Of a DNA stretch of 64,000 bases, positions 1 through 7,493 are shown in pieces. Position 1 is the stretch's first letter. Every line of letters starts with the position of its first letter. Position numbers and translations under genes: made by a program. This DNA is from Sphaerisporangium perillae (GTDB taxonomy: Bacteria; Actinomycetota; Actinomycetes; Streptosporangiales; Streptosporangiaceae). The stretch is from contig NZ_JALLPO010000005.1 in NCBI RefSeq assembly GCF_023276435.1, forward strand, positions 124,001 through 188,000, in the 5' to 3' direction. The notes under the pieces are model-generated. The model saw only the letters and a list, made by a program, of their open reading frames with translations, was not told the DNA's origin and searched no databases.

Positions 1-741
1 GTTCACCGCGCTCTCCGAGAGCTGCCTCAGCACACCCACGAGCTGGTCGTCCCCGGCGCCCGACGCCTTGAGCACGCCGGCCCCGGCGAGCAGGGCGCTC
101 AGCCCGGCCGCGTTGAGCGTGGGGTCGAGGGGCAGCACGCGGATCTTGCGTCCCAGGCCGTCCGGCGTGGCGGCGTTCGCGGCCGACATCAGGCCGCTCC
201 AGCTCGGCTCGCCGAAGGCGCTCTGCAGCTTCTCGACCACCGGCTTCGGCGCCGCCAGCACCACGGGGGAGCGGGCGATCGAACCGGCCGGCACGGGGAC
301 TCCCGCTCCCTTGGGGCTGGAGCGGAGCTTTGCGACCCACAGGCTGGAGTCGGGGATCCAGACATCGCCGTCGAACTTGCCGGTGGTCGCGCCGGACCCG
401 GCGATGGCGTTGCTGACGCCGGCCGAGTCGCTGTCGCTGACCGTGACCGCGACGCACTTGCCGTTCACCGAGGCCGCCGTCTTGTTGTAGTCGGCGGCGA
501 TCTTGGCGATGGCGGGTTCGATGTCAGGAGAGGCGACGACCTGGAGCGCGACCTTGTCGTCACCGCAGCTCTTGTCGCGACTCATGATCACATAGGCGGC
601 GACGCCGAGCAGCACGGCGAGTGCCACGGCGCCCGCCAGGGGCACCAGCACCTTGCCCCGGCCCGCGCGACGGCGGCTCGAGGGCTCGCGATAAGGGTTG
701 TAGCCGCCCTCAAGCTCGTCTGTGCGGTGGCGTCCGCCCAC
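1..741 (-). CDS. Membrane-anchored extracellular solute-binding protein, 3' end outside window
   Basis: The 247 visible codons begin at a GTG with AGAGGA about 5 nt upstream; the C-terminus lies beyond the window edge. The protein opens with an Arg-rich cytoplasmic stretch, then one hydrophobic segment at about residues 31-53, then an exported domain starting with VALQVVASPDIEPAIAKIA, which is how type 2 periplasmic-binding folds usually begin. FDGDVWIPDSSLWV further on fits the substrate-binding family found in actinobacteria with a C-terminal VWA domain; whether a VWA domain follows cannot be seen. The ligand is unknown. The anchor implies it works at the outer face of the membrane. Confidence 0.65.
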   Translation of the reverse strand, partial: MGGRHRTDELEGGYNPYREPSSRRRAGRGKVLVPLAGAVALAVLLGVAAYVIMSRDKSCGDDKVALQVVASPDIEPAIAKIAADYNKTAASVNGKCVAVTVSDSDSAGVSNAIAGSGATTGKFDGDVWIPDSSLWVAKLRSSPKGAGVPVPAGSIARSPVVLAAPKPVVEKLQSAFGEPSWSGLMSAANAATPDGLGRKIRVLPLDPTLNAAGLSALLAGAGVLKASGAGDDQLVGVLRQLSESAVN

Positions 742-1030
742 GGTGTCCTCTTAGGGTGTCGATCTTCTCCGAACGTGGCGCGCTTAGCAGCGACCATATA
801 AGGAGATCCGGGGTAATGCTTACGGAACCATAGCGTCAAGGACAATTGCAGCAAAACCGATCTTTTCCTGCGACGATTACGTAGCGTGTCGGCGATTCGC
901 TGTTTCCGCTACATATTCGCGATACATCTTGACGGGTGCAGAACGCGATGTATCGTGACCCCATATATGCCGATATTTCGTGCCCAGTAGGCGCGAACAC
1001 CGTACGCGGCCGGGGGCGGCCGAGCAGGGG

Positions 1031-1747
1031 GTGACGCTCGTGTCGGCGGTCATCGAAGCGCCGGACAGCCTGCCCACAGAACACGCCGAACCCGCACACA
1101 ACCCACCCGGCAACACCGAAACGACCCAGAACACGGCGCGCGGTGACGGGGAAGACGCTCTGCGTCTGGAGTGGGCCGAGGTAGGGGACGTCTTGGGAGT
1201 CGCGCGCGGCGAGGTGGCGGGTGCTGTTTCGCGGAGACGGCCCGATCTGCTGCTCATCGAGGCGGCCGGACCCGCCTGTCCCGATGAGGTGCGGCGTGCG
1301 CTCAGGGAGTCGGGGTGCGTGCGTGAGGTGGCCATCGCCGGGCGGTTCTGCCAGGCGATGGCGGACTCCGGAACCGCGCCCCTGGTGGTCGGCGCGCTGC
1401 GCGATCAGGGACTCGAACTCGCCGTGGTGATCGTTCAATGGCGGCAGGAGTGGCCGTGCCACGCCTTGCCGCCCTCGCGCACCGCCACCGCCGCCAGCGC
1501 GAGCGCCACGGCGGGGTCCAGCCACCAGCAGCCGAGGGACGTCGCGGTCAGCCCCGCGAGCACTCCCGCGGCCATCAGGGCGCACAGCACGTTCTGGGTG
1601 CCCTCGCCGGTAGTGGCGGCCGAGCCCAGGCGCGCACCCAGCCGGCGCTTGGCGAGCCCGAGCAGGGGCATGCTGACCAGGCTGATCGTGGTCACCGCTA
1701 TGCCCAGCGCCGTGGGAACGGATCGCTCGCCCGCCCGCAGGTCGTAA
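1031..1747 (+). CDS. Possible hypothetical protein running antisense into the cation transporter gene
   Basis: A frame starting at GTG 1031 (or GTG 1040, which has AGGGGG about 8 nt upstream) reads like real protein for its first 135 codons: alternating hydrophobic stretches such as PDLLLIEAAGPACPDEV and LVVGALRDQGLELAVVIV. After about 1437 it continues into sequence antisense to the transporter and becomes Ser/Arg/Pro-rich, so the true 3' end may have been lost. No family is recognised. The opposite-strand frame here is His/Pro/Arg-rich and looks worse. It could be a decayed gene or not coding at all. Confidence 0.3.
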   Translation: MTLVSAVIEAPDSLPTEHAEPAHNPPGNTETTQNTARGDGEDALRLEWAEVGDVLGVARGEVAGAVSRRRPDLLLIEAAGPACPDEVRRALRESGCVREVAIAGRFCQAMADSGTAPLVVGALRDQGLELAVVIVQWRQEWPCHALPPSRTATAASASATAGSSHQQPRDVAVSPASTPAAIRAHSTFWVPSPVVAAEPRRAPSRRLASPSRGMLTRLIVVTAMPSAVGTDRSPARRS

Positions 1748-2076
1748 GCCACATGGGCCACCAGATAAGGCGCGAGCAACCAGAAGCTGACCGCCACCGC
1801 CCTCTGCGCGCGACGCTCGGCGGTGGGCGAGTGGAGCCGGTGCCCGGTGAAGCGCCAGATCACGATCAGGCTCGCCAGTGCCTCGACGAGGGATGACCAG
1901 CCCCAGCCGATCAGTGCCACCGAGTGCGCCGACAGACCCGCCGCCAGGCCCAGCGAGCTCTCGGCGCCGAGCCAGACCAGCGTGGCGATCGACAGGCTCC
2001 TGGCCAGGCGCGCGTCGCGCAGAAACGACTCCGGCAGGGCCGGAGGGCGCACATCCGTACTCTGATCTGGCACCAT
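1435..2076 (-). CDS. Half-size cation transporter (CDF-like membrane protein)
   Basis: A 213-residue membrane protein with about five or six hydrophobic segments. The segment VALIGWGWSSLVEALASLIV resembles the transmembrane helix of cation diffusion facilitators, and the C-terminal segment around WWLDPAVALALAAVAV has the Asp expected in a later helix. It is shorter than full CDF proteins (about 300 residues) and has no cytoplasmic metal-binding domain, a form common in actinobacteria and usually annotated simply as cation transporter. The start is ATG with GGGGG just upstream. Metal specificity cannot be read from the sequence. Confidence 0.6.
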   Translation of the reverse strand: MVPDQSTDVRPPALPESFLRDARLARSLSIATLVWLGAESSLGLAAGLSAHSVALIGWGWSSLVEALASLIVIWRFTGHRLHSPTAERRAQRAVAVSFWLLAPYLVAHVAYDLRAGERSVPTALGIAVTTISLVSMPLLGLAKRRLGARLGSAATTGEGTQNVLCALMAAGVLAGLTATSLGCWWLDPAVALALAAVAVREGGKAWHGHSCRH

Positions 2077-2150
2077 GGCCCCCGATCACTAGAATCCGGC
2101 CCTGACTGCGCTGCGTAGTCTATCCGTCACTCATGGTGTCATGTCCTCGC

Positions 2151-2344
2151 CCGTCCACGGCTGTGGACAGGCTCAAGGACTGGTCCCTGGCTGTGGACAG
2201 GCATGCGGCCGGCCCGTGGTCGTGGTCGGGTGTGCGGCTCGTCTGCGGCGGTGGACGGTGTGCTGCCGGGCGGTTTGCCCGGTGGGGACGTGTAAGCCGT
2301 TCTGTGGCTGTGGACAGATGTGCGTTGGTTCGCCGCTGTGGACG
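2151..2344 (+). repeat. Cluster of CTGTGGACAG motifs (DnaA-box-like)
   Basis: The ten-mer CTGTGGACAG occurs exactly at 2161-2170, 2191-2200 and 2308-2317. CTGTGGACG follows at 2336-2344, GTGGAC at 2251-2256, and an inverted partner CCGTCCACGG sits at 2151-2160 directly before the first copy. Read on the other strand, CTGTCCACA differs by one base from the actinobacterial DnaA box TTGTCCACA. The cluster fills the gap between the divergently transcribed cation transporter and DUF4184 genes. No dnaA, dnaN or AT-rich unwinding region is nearby, so this is not an obvious oriC. Confidence 0.6.
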
Positions 2345-2404
2345 GCCCCGAGGCCGGTTCACTGACAGGCCTGCGGGCCGTTGTGCCGTATGGAGGAGAT
2401 CCCG

Positions 2405-3274
2405 TTGCCTTTCACCCTGAGCCATGTCGCCGCGGTGATCCCCTTGATCCACTCGGCGCGGGTGCGGAAGGTGCTGGACCCGTGGGCAGTCGGCGTGGGA
2501 GCGATGGTGCCCGACCTGCCGATGTTCCTGCCCTACCTCGAGGACTACAGCCGGTGGCACTCTCCGCTGGGGATCGTCACCGATGACGTCGCGGCGGTGT
2601 TCGTGCTGCTGGCGCTCCTGCAGTTCGTCTTCCGGGACCCGCTGACCGCGCTGCTGCCGGGGCCGCTCGCGGCATGGGCCGCAGCCCTGCCGGGACCGGC
2701 CTGGCGCAGGTTTCCCACCATCGCGCTCGGCGCGGCGGTGGGCGCCGCCACCCATGTGTTCTGGGACTCCTTCACCCACGACTGGGGCGCCGCCTTCTGG
2801 GGCTGGGCATGGCTGACCGAGCCGGTCTTCGGCTGGGTGAACGGGTACCGGCTGCTCCAGTACGTGTCGTCGGCGGCAGGCCTCGCGGTGGTCGCCTGGT
2901 GGCTCGCCCGAGCACTACGCGCCTCCACCCGACCGCCCACATCAAGCACGTCGTCCACGCCGGCCCCATCCCCGCCATCCGGGCCGTCCGCGCCGATCTC
3001 AGCCGCGTTCTCGCGGCTCGCGGTTGCGGCTGACGTGGCCTCCCACCCGGCGCTCCCGGTTCGGGTGCGGTGGGGGGTGCTGGCAGCCACAGGCGTGGGA
3101 GCCTGCGTCTCCGCCGGTCTGTGGACCCTTGTGGACCCGCCCAACCCGGTCTACGGCTGGGCCGGGATCATCACCAAGACGGGCGTCGGTCTGGTGGTCG
3201 GCCTGTGCGCCGTGCTGACCCTCTACGTCTTGTCGTGGCAGCTCGCCAGGGTCATACGCTTGTCCCGTGCCTGA
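2405..3274 (+). CDS. DUF4184 family membrane protein
   Basis: Begins at TTG 2405, which gives the family's typical N-terminus MPFTLSHVAAVIPL; GGAGGAG lies about 7 nt upstream. An ATG at 2390 would place the ribosome-binding site inside the coding region and is less likely. The 289-residue protein carries several hydrophobic segments, the His-rich stretch THVFWDSFTHDW typical of the family, and a Ser/Thr/Pro linker near residues 175-195. DUF4184 proteins are uncharacterised; the conserved His and Asp residues resemble those of membrane metal-dependent hydrolases. Its last 8 nt overlap the downstream methyltransferase start, so the two are probably co-translated. Confidence 0.8.
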   Translation: MPFTLSHVAAVIPLIHSARVRKVLDPWAVGVGAMVPDLPMFLPYLEDYSRWHSPLGIVTDDVAAVFVLLALLQFVFRDPLTALLPGPLAAWAAALPGPAWRRFPTIALGAAVGAATHVFWDSFTHDWGAAFWGWAWLTEPVFGWVNGYRLLQYVSSAAGLAVVAWWLARALRASTRPPTSSTSSTPAPSPPSGPSAPISAAFSRLAVAADVASHPALPVRVRWGVLAATGVGACVSAGLWTLVDPPNPVYGWAGIITKTGVGLVVGLCAVLTLYVLSWQLARVIRLSRA

Positions 3275-4205
3275 GCTCATCCCCGTGGAGGACCCCGCCG
3301 ACCCCCGGCTTGCGGACTACGTGCGCCTGCGCGACGTGGAGCTTCGCAAGAGCCTGGAGGCCGAGCGCGGCCTGTTCATCGCGGAGGGCGAGAAGGTCGT
3401 CCGGCGGGCCGTGGCCGCCGGGTACCCCGTCAGGTCGGTGCTGACCACGCGGCGGTGGCTCCCCGGGCTGGAGGACGTGCTGGGCGACGCCCGCGTATAC
3501 CTGGCCGCCGACGAGGTGATGGAGGGCATCGCCGGGTTCGCGGTCCACCGCGGCGCCCTCGCCTCCATGGCCCGCCTGGAACTCCCGTCGGTGAAGAGCC
3601 TCCTCGCGGGGGAGTCCGGCGGTACGGGAACGAAGGACCCTCAGGCGGTCCCCAGGGCCCCCCGGTCCACGGCCGGGAAGGGCGGGGCCGCCATCGGCTC
3701 CAATGCGCGCCCGCCTCGCCGGGTGCTCGTCCTTGAGGATCTGGTGGACCATGGCAATGTGGGCGCGATCTTCCGGTGTGGGGCCGCCCTGGGTGTCGAG
3801 GCCGTCGTTCTGTCGCCGCGCTGCGCCGATCCCCTCTACCGGCGGTCGGTCAAGGTGTCCATGGGCGCGGTCTTCGCCGTGCCCTACGCACGGATGACCA
3901 ACTGGCACGCAGGGCTGGCCGAGCTTCGCGAGGCCGGGTTCCAGACCCTGGCCCTCACCCCCGACCAGTCGGCGACCCCTATGGACGCGGTCGCCATGAG
4001 CGAGCGGGTGGCCCTGCTGCTCGGCTCCGAAGGGGACGGCCTGTCGTCGCGGTGGCTGCGCGAGGCGGACGAGCCGGTGTGCATCCCGATGAGCCCCACG
4101 GCGATGGGTCTCGGTGTCGACTCCCTCAACGTCGTCGCCGCCGCCGCGATCGCCTGCCATGGCCTCATGAGAGGCGCGGGCGCGGCGGGCTCTCGCATCC
4201 ACTGA
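3267..4205 (+). CDS. TrmH/SpoU family RNA 2'-O-methyltransferase
   Basis: A 312-residue enzyme predicted to transfer methyl from S-adenosylmethionine to a ribose 2'-OH in tRNA or rRNA. The three SPOUT motifs are visible: NVGAIFR near residue 165, VALLLGSEGDGL near 250 and a final IPMSPTAMGLGVDSLNV. The N-terminal 100 residues (LFIAEGEKVVRRA) match the substrate-binding L30e-like domain. A Gly/Lys-rich linker of about 40 residues separates the domains. Motif 3 has a somewhat longer loop before SLNV than usual. Starts at GTG inside the end of the DUF4184 gene. The exact RNA target is not predictable. Confidence 0.85.
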   Translation: MPELIPVEDPADPRLADYVRLRDVELRKSLEAERGLFIAEGEKVVRRAVAAGYPVRSVLTTRRWLPGLEDVLGDARVYLAADEVMEGIAGFAVHRGALASMARLELPSVKSLLAGESGGTGTKDPQAVPRAPRSTAGKGGAAIGSNARPPRRVLVLEDLVDHGNVGAIFRCGAALGVEAVVLSPRCADPLYRRSVKVSMGAVFAVPYARMTNWHAGLAELREAGFQTLALTPDQSATPMDAVAMSERVALLLGSEGDGLSSRWLREADEPVCIPMSPTAMGLGVDSLNVVAAAAIACHGLMRGAGAAGSRIH

Positions 4206-4296
4206 GGCCAAATATCCAGCGAGAGGTGGGGCACGCCGTCGACGGTCAGGACCAGGGGATCTTCGGCTGGGCGGGGGCGGTCGTCGTGGTCGTCGG

Positions 4297-4977
4297 TCAG
4301 CTCCGCGCTTCTAGTGCCTTGAGGTAGTGGCCGGAGGGGGCGACCCATCCGAAGATGCCGCCCTGGGCGGCGATCATCTGGAGCCCGTGGCGCTGGAACT
4401 CGGGGAAGTAGGAGCCCACGCAGTCCGACAGCACCAGGCACTCGTAACCCCGGTCGTTGGCCTCCCTGACGGTGGTGTGCACGCACACCTCGGTCGTGAC
4501 GCCGGTGACGATCAGGCTGCGGACGTCCTTGTCGCGCAGGACGCGATCGAGATCGGTGGCGTAGAAGGCGCCTTTGCCGGGTTTGTCGATGACGAGCTCA
4601 TCCCCGGTCGGGGCCAGCTCGTCGATGATGTCGTGACCGTACTCGCCGCGGACGAGTATCCGCCCCTTCGGGCCGGGATCTCCGATGCGCAGTGAGGGCG
4701 CGCCGCGGCGGAGCTTGGCGGGCGGGCAGTCGGACAGGTCGGGCAGGTGGCCTTCGCGGGTGTGGATGACGGTCATCCCGGCGTTCCGGGTGGCGGTGAG
4801 CACCTCGCGCAGGGGCGCGATCACCTGCCTGAGCATGGTCACGTCGTTGCCCAGGGTCTCCCCGAAGCCTCCGGGCTCGACGAAGTCGCGTTGCATGTCG
4901 ATGACCAGCAGTGCGGTGTGCGCGGGGTCGAACCCGTAGGTGTAGGGATCGGCCTCGACGAGAAGCTGATCGGCCAC
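4297..4977 (-). CDS. Cysteine hydrolase, isochorismatase superfamily
   Basis: A 226-residue cytoplasmic hydrolase with the expected catalytic triad: Asp27 in [10 protein letters not shown], Lys132 in [10 protein letters not shown] and Cys165 in [17 protein letters not shown]. The family includes biuret amidohydrolase, RutB-type peroxyureidoacrylate amidohydrolase and N-carbamoylsarcosine amidase, and this sequence looks closest to those amidases. Start GTG has GGAG 6 nt upstream; an out-of-frame ATG overlaps it. It lies directly downstream of a GntR/FCD regulator on the same strand with an operator between, so it is probably controlled by that regulator. Substrate remains open. Confidence 0.82.
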   Translation of the reverse strand: MADQLLVEADPYTYGFDPAHTALLVIDMQRDFVEPGGFGETLGNDVTMLRQVIAPLREVLTATRNAGMTVIHTREGHLPDLSDCPPAKLRRGAPSLRIGDPGPKGRILVRGEYGHDIIDELAPTGDELVIDKPGKGAFYATDLDRVLRDKDVRSLIVTGVTTEVCVHTTVREANDRGYECLVLSDCVGSYFPEFQRHGLQMIAAQGGIFGWVAPSGHYLKALEARS

Positions 4978-5012
4978 ATTGTTCTCCGTTCTTCGGATCC
5001 TCCTTTCGTCGA

Positions 5013-5022
5013 TTGTCGACAG
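5013..5022. promoter_or_regulatory. Probable GntR/FCD operator
   Basis: TTGTCGACAG, with the perfect palindromic core TGTCGACA inside the longer dyad ATTGTCGACAGAAT, lies in the 96-bp gap between the regulator and hydrolase genes. FCD-type GntR proteins typically bind short palindromes of the form TNGTNNACNA. The position, about 36 bp before the hydrolase start, suits repression of that gene. Confidence 0.5.
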
Positions 5023-5073
5023 AATTATTTCGATGGCCGTTCCATCCCGTTACGCTGCTGTTAGCTCGGTACC

Positions 5074-5742
5074 TCAGCCGATGTAGGCCCGCGCGCCGTG
5101 CGCGGCGAGGGCCTCGACGGCGGTGGCCGGATCGCCGGAGGCGACGGCCTCGAAGAGGCGGCGGTGGCGCACCACCCCTTCGGAGGGGGTCCGCTGCTCG
5201 GCCTCCCCGCGCAGGTTGGCGGCCATGTACAGCTGGAGCTTGGAGATCACCGGCTCGTACGCCAGCAGCAGCTGGCGGTGACCCGCGAGCGCCACGAGCG
5301 CGACGTGGAACCGCCTGTGCGCCTCGTTCTCGGCGAGCGCGTCGCCGGCGTCCACCGCCGTGCCCATGCCCTCCAGCGCTTCGGCCAGCCCTGACAGGTC
5401 CTGCGCGCCGGAGGGCGGCAGCGCCGTCTCGACCGCGTACCGCTCCAGCACGTCCCGCAGCCCGAACAGCTCGTCCACGTCCTTCCTGGACAGCTCGGCG
5501 ACCCGGACGCCGCGCCTCGGGAGGTGCTCCACCAGGCCCTGCTGCCCGAGCGAGCGCAGCGCCTCGCGCAGGGGCGCCCTGCTGGTGCCGAAGCGCTGGG
5601 TGAGCTGCTCCTCGATCAGCCGCTCGCCGGGTGCCAGGGCACCGCTGAGGATCTCGTGGCGTAGCCGCCGCATCGACAGCTCGACGAGGCTGGGGGACTC
5701 CAGCAGCCCATCCGGTTCCACCCGCGCGCCTCCTCTCGCCAC
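5074..5742 (-). CDS. GntR family transcriptional regulator, FCD subfamily
   Basis: A 222-residue regulator. Residues about 18-85 form the winged helix, with the classic IEEQLTQRFGTSRAPLREAL recognition segment and the wing LVEHLPRRGVRVAEL. The all-helical FCD ligand domain follows; RRFHVALVALAGHRQLLL and VVRHRRLFEAVASGDP supply His residues that bind metal in this subfamily. FCD regulators respond to small organic acids. The neighbouring hydrolase gene and the palindrome between them suggest local control of that gene. Confidence 0.85.
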   Translation of the reverse strand: MARGGARVEPDGLLESPSLVELSMRRLRHEILSGALAPGERLIEEQLTQRFGTSRAPLREALRSLGQQGLVEHLPRRGVRVAELSRKDVDELFGLRDVLERYAVETALPPSGAQDLSGLAEALEGMGTAVDAGDALAENEAHRRFHVALVALAGHRQLLLAYEPVISKLQLYMAANLRGEAEQRTPSEGVVRHRRLFEAVASGDPATAVEALAAHGARAYIG

Positions 5743-5826
5743 CTGAAAGAACTCTCTCAGAGGTCCGGCCTGCCCGCGGCATGGCGGCTCGGCTCGGCTC
5801 CTGCCGGGATTCTTCCCCGCGACGGG

Positions 5827-6669
5827 TCACACGTCGGTGCGGACCGCCGTCTCATCGAGCAGCCTGCGGGCCGTGCGGTAGCGGGCGGCGTCACTCTTGT
5901 CGCCGAGGAGCACGCCGATCAGAGTGTGTCCGTCCCGGACCGAGGTGAACATCAGGCAGTAACCGGCCGGCCGCGTGTAGCCGGTCTTCAGGCCCTGCGC
6001 CTCGGTGGGCAGCAGCCGGTTGGTGTTGCGCCACACGTGGGCGCGGTGCACGGAGGTCTTGCCGGTCGCGTGCTTCTCGGTGCGGACGACCGTGGCGATG
6101 ACCGGGTCCTTCAGGACGGCCTGGGCCAGCGCGACCTGGTCCTTGGCGGTGGAGTGGTCGCCGCCGGTCTGCGGGAGCCCGTCGGGGTTGGTGTAGTAGG
6201 TGTCGCGCAGCCCGAGGGTGCGGGCCGCGCGGTTCATCTTGTCCACGAAACGCGTCACCCCCGGCCCGTACCGCCGGGCGAGGGCGTTGGAGGCGTCGGC
6301 CCCGGACGGCAGCAGCAGCGCGTAGAGGAGGTCCCGTACGGTGAGCCGCTCTCCGGCCCGCAGGCCGGCGTGGGTCGCGCCGTTGGACGCGGCGTGCCGC
6401 ACGTCCGCCTTGGAGATCGTGACGACGTCGTCCAGCGACGCCGAGCGGCGCACCACGTACGCGGTCATGATCTTCGTGAGGCTGGCCACCGGCACCCGCC
6501 GGGACTCGCGCTTGGCGAACTGGATCGTTCCCGACGTGACGTCGACCAGGTACGCCTCCTTGGCGGTGACCGTGACCGTGGCCCGCGAGGCGGACCGGGC
6601 GAGGGCCGGGTCGACCAGGCCGACCGAGACCAGAACCGCTGCCAGGAGAGAGATCGCCGCCATGCGCAT
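5827..6669 (-). CDS. D-alanyl-D-alanine carboxypeptidase (peptidase S11)
   Basis: A 280-residue exported penicillin-binding protein that trims the terminal D-Ala of peptidoglycan stem peptides. The signal peptide covers about residues 1-27 (MAAISLLAAVLVSVGLVDPA region). Active-site motifs are SLTK near residue 70, PSGADASN in place of the usual SxN box, and GLKTGYT near 225. The third residue of the SxN motif reads Ala, a variant seen in some actinobacterial homologues. A much longer open frame extends upstream but its first 400 residues are Arg/Pro-rich, so the start chosen is ATG 6669, just before the signal peptide. Confidence 0.85.
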   Translation of the reverse strand: MRMAAISLLAAVLVSVGLVDPALARSASRATVTVTAKEAYLVDVTSGTIQFAKRESRRVPVASLTKIMTAYVVRRSASLDDVVTISKADVRHAASNGATHAGLRAGERLTVRDLLYALLLPSGADASNALARRYGPGVTRFVDKMNRAARTLGLRDTYYTNPDGLPQTGGDHSTAKDQVALAQAVLKDPVIATVVRTEKHATGKTSVHRAHVWRNTNRLLPTEAQGLKTGYTRPAGYCLMFTSVRDGHTLIGVLLGDKSDAARYRTARRLLDETAVRTDV

Positions 6670-6852
6670 CCGGTAATGATCCCATGTCCGCCATTGTCGG
6701 TATGCCGCGAGACGCGCGCGGCGGTGATCGCGGAAGCCGTCGCGTCCCGGTGACGCCCGCCCTGTCGGGCGGCCCTTGCCGACTGCAAGCGGACGGCAAG
6801 TAAGGAGCAACCATCCCCGCGTACACCTGAGGGTGAGCGAAAGGGGAGGGTC

Positions 6853-7410
6853 ATGGGAGCGCGAAGCAGCAGGAAGCCGGTACGCCGCGTGATGCCGATC
6901 ATGGCAAGCGGCACGGCCAGTGCCTTCAAGCTGCTGGTCGCGACGCTTGCCTTCTCCGGCGCCTACTTCGGAGTGTCGGCCGCGCACGGCACGCAGGGGT
7001 CCGCCGCCCAGGGAGCGGGCACGCACGGTTCCACCGCGCCCGTGAGGACCGTGGTCCTGTCCGCCCAGGCGATGCCCGTCGAGGTGAGCCGCGCGCCGCG
7101 GCCCGGCACGGTGACGGTCGGCATCAGCGAGGCGGGCGCCGGCTGCCTGCGGACCTACCACGCGCAGAGCGTCCTGGACCCCGGCCCCTCCGGCGACCCC
7201 GTCGTCTACGACTGGCGTCTGCTGCGCTGGAGCCCCGTCTCGCGCACCTGGAAGACCCACCAGGTCTCCGGTACGGAAGGCTTCATCGGCCGGCAGCGCA
7301 CCGTGGGATGGCACCCCCGCATCATCGACAACCCCGGCTGGTACCGCGTCGAGCTGACCGTGTCCGGCAGCGGCGTCATCACCGGCGAGAAGTTCCAGGT
7401 CAGCTGCTGA
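6853..7410 (+). CDS. Hypothetical secreted protein
   Basis: A 185-residue protein with a very strong ribosome-binding site (GGGGAGGG just before ATG). A basic N-terminus is followed by a hydrophobic segment at about residues 24-46 and a Gly/Ser/Thr/Ala-rich linker. The remainder is a compact domain rich in Trp, Tyr and Gly with two Cys (GAGCLRTYH and the C-terminal QVSC) that may form a disulfide, suggesting a beta-rich extracellular domain. No family is recognised. It is divergent from the carboxypeptidase gene, sharing a 183-bp promoter region. Confidence 0.65.
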   Translation: MGARSSRKPVRRVMPIMASGTASAFKLLVATLAFSGAYFGVSAAHGTQGSAAQGAGTHGSTAPVRTVVLSAQAMPVEVSRAPRPGTVTVGISEAGAGCLRTYHAQSVLDPGPSGDPVVYDWRLLRWSPVSRTWKTHQVSGTEGFIGRQRTVGWHPRIIDNPGWYRVELTVSGSGVITGEKFQVSC

Positions 7411-7493
7411 GGCAGACCACGCCCCGCAGCCGGAACCACCCGCGCCGCGGTGGCCGCCGCCCCGCCCCGGACCGAAGACCCGCGCGTGCGGCG

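Noticed and set aside
1385-1440. tRNA gene suggested by GGGACTCGAACTC
   Set aside because: No acceptor stem, anticodon arm or CCA context could be folded around it.
2151-2344. Replication origin
   Set aside because: DnaA-box-like motifs are present, but no dnaA, dnaN, gyrB or AT-rich unwinding element is nearby.
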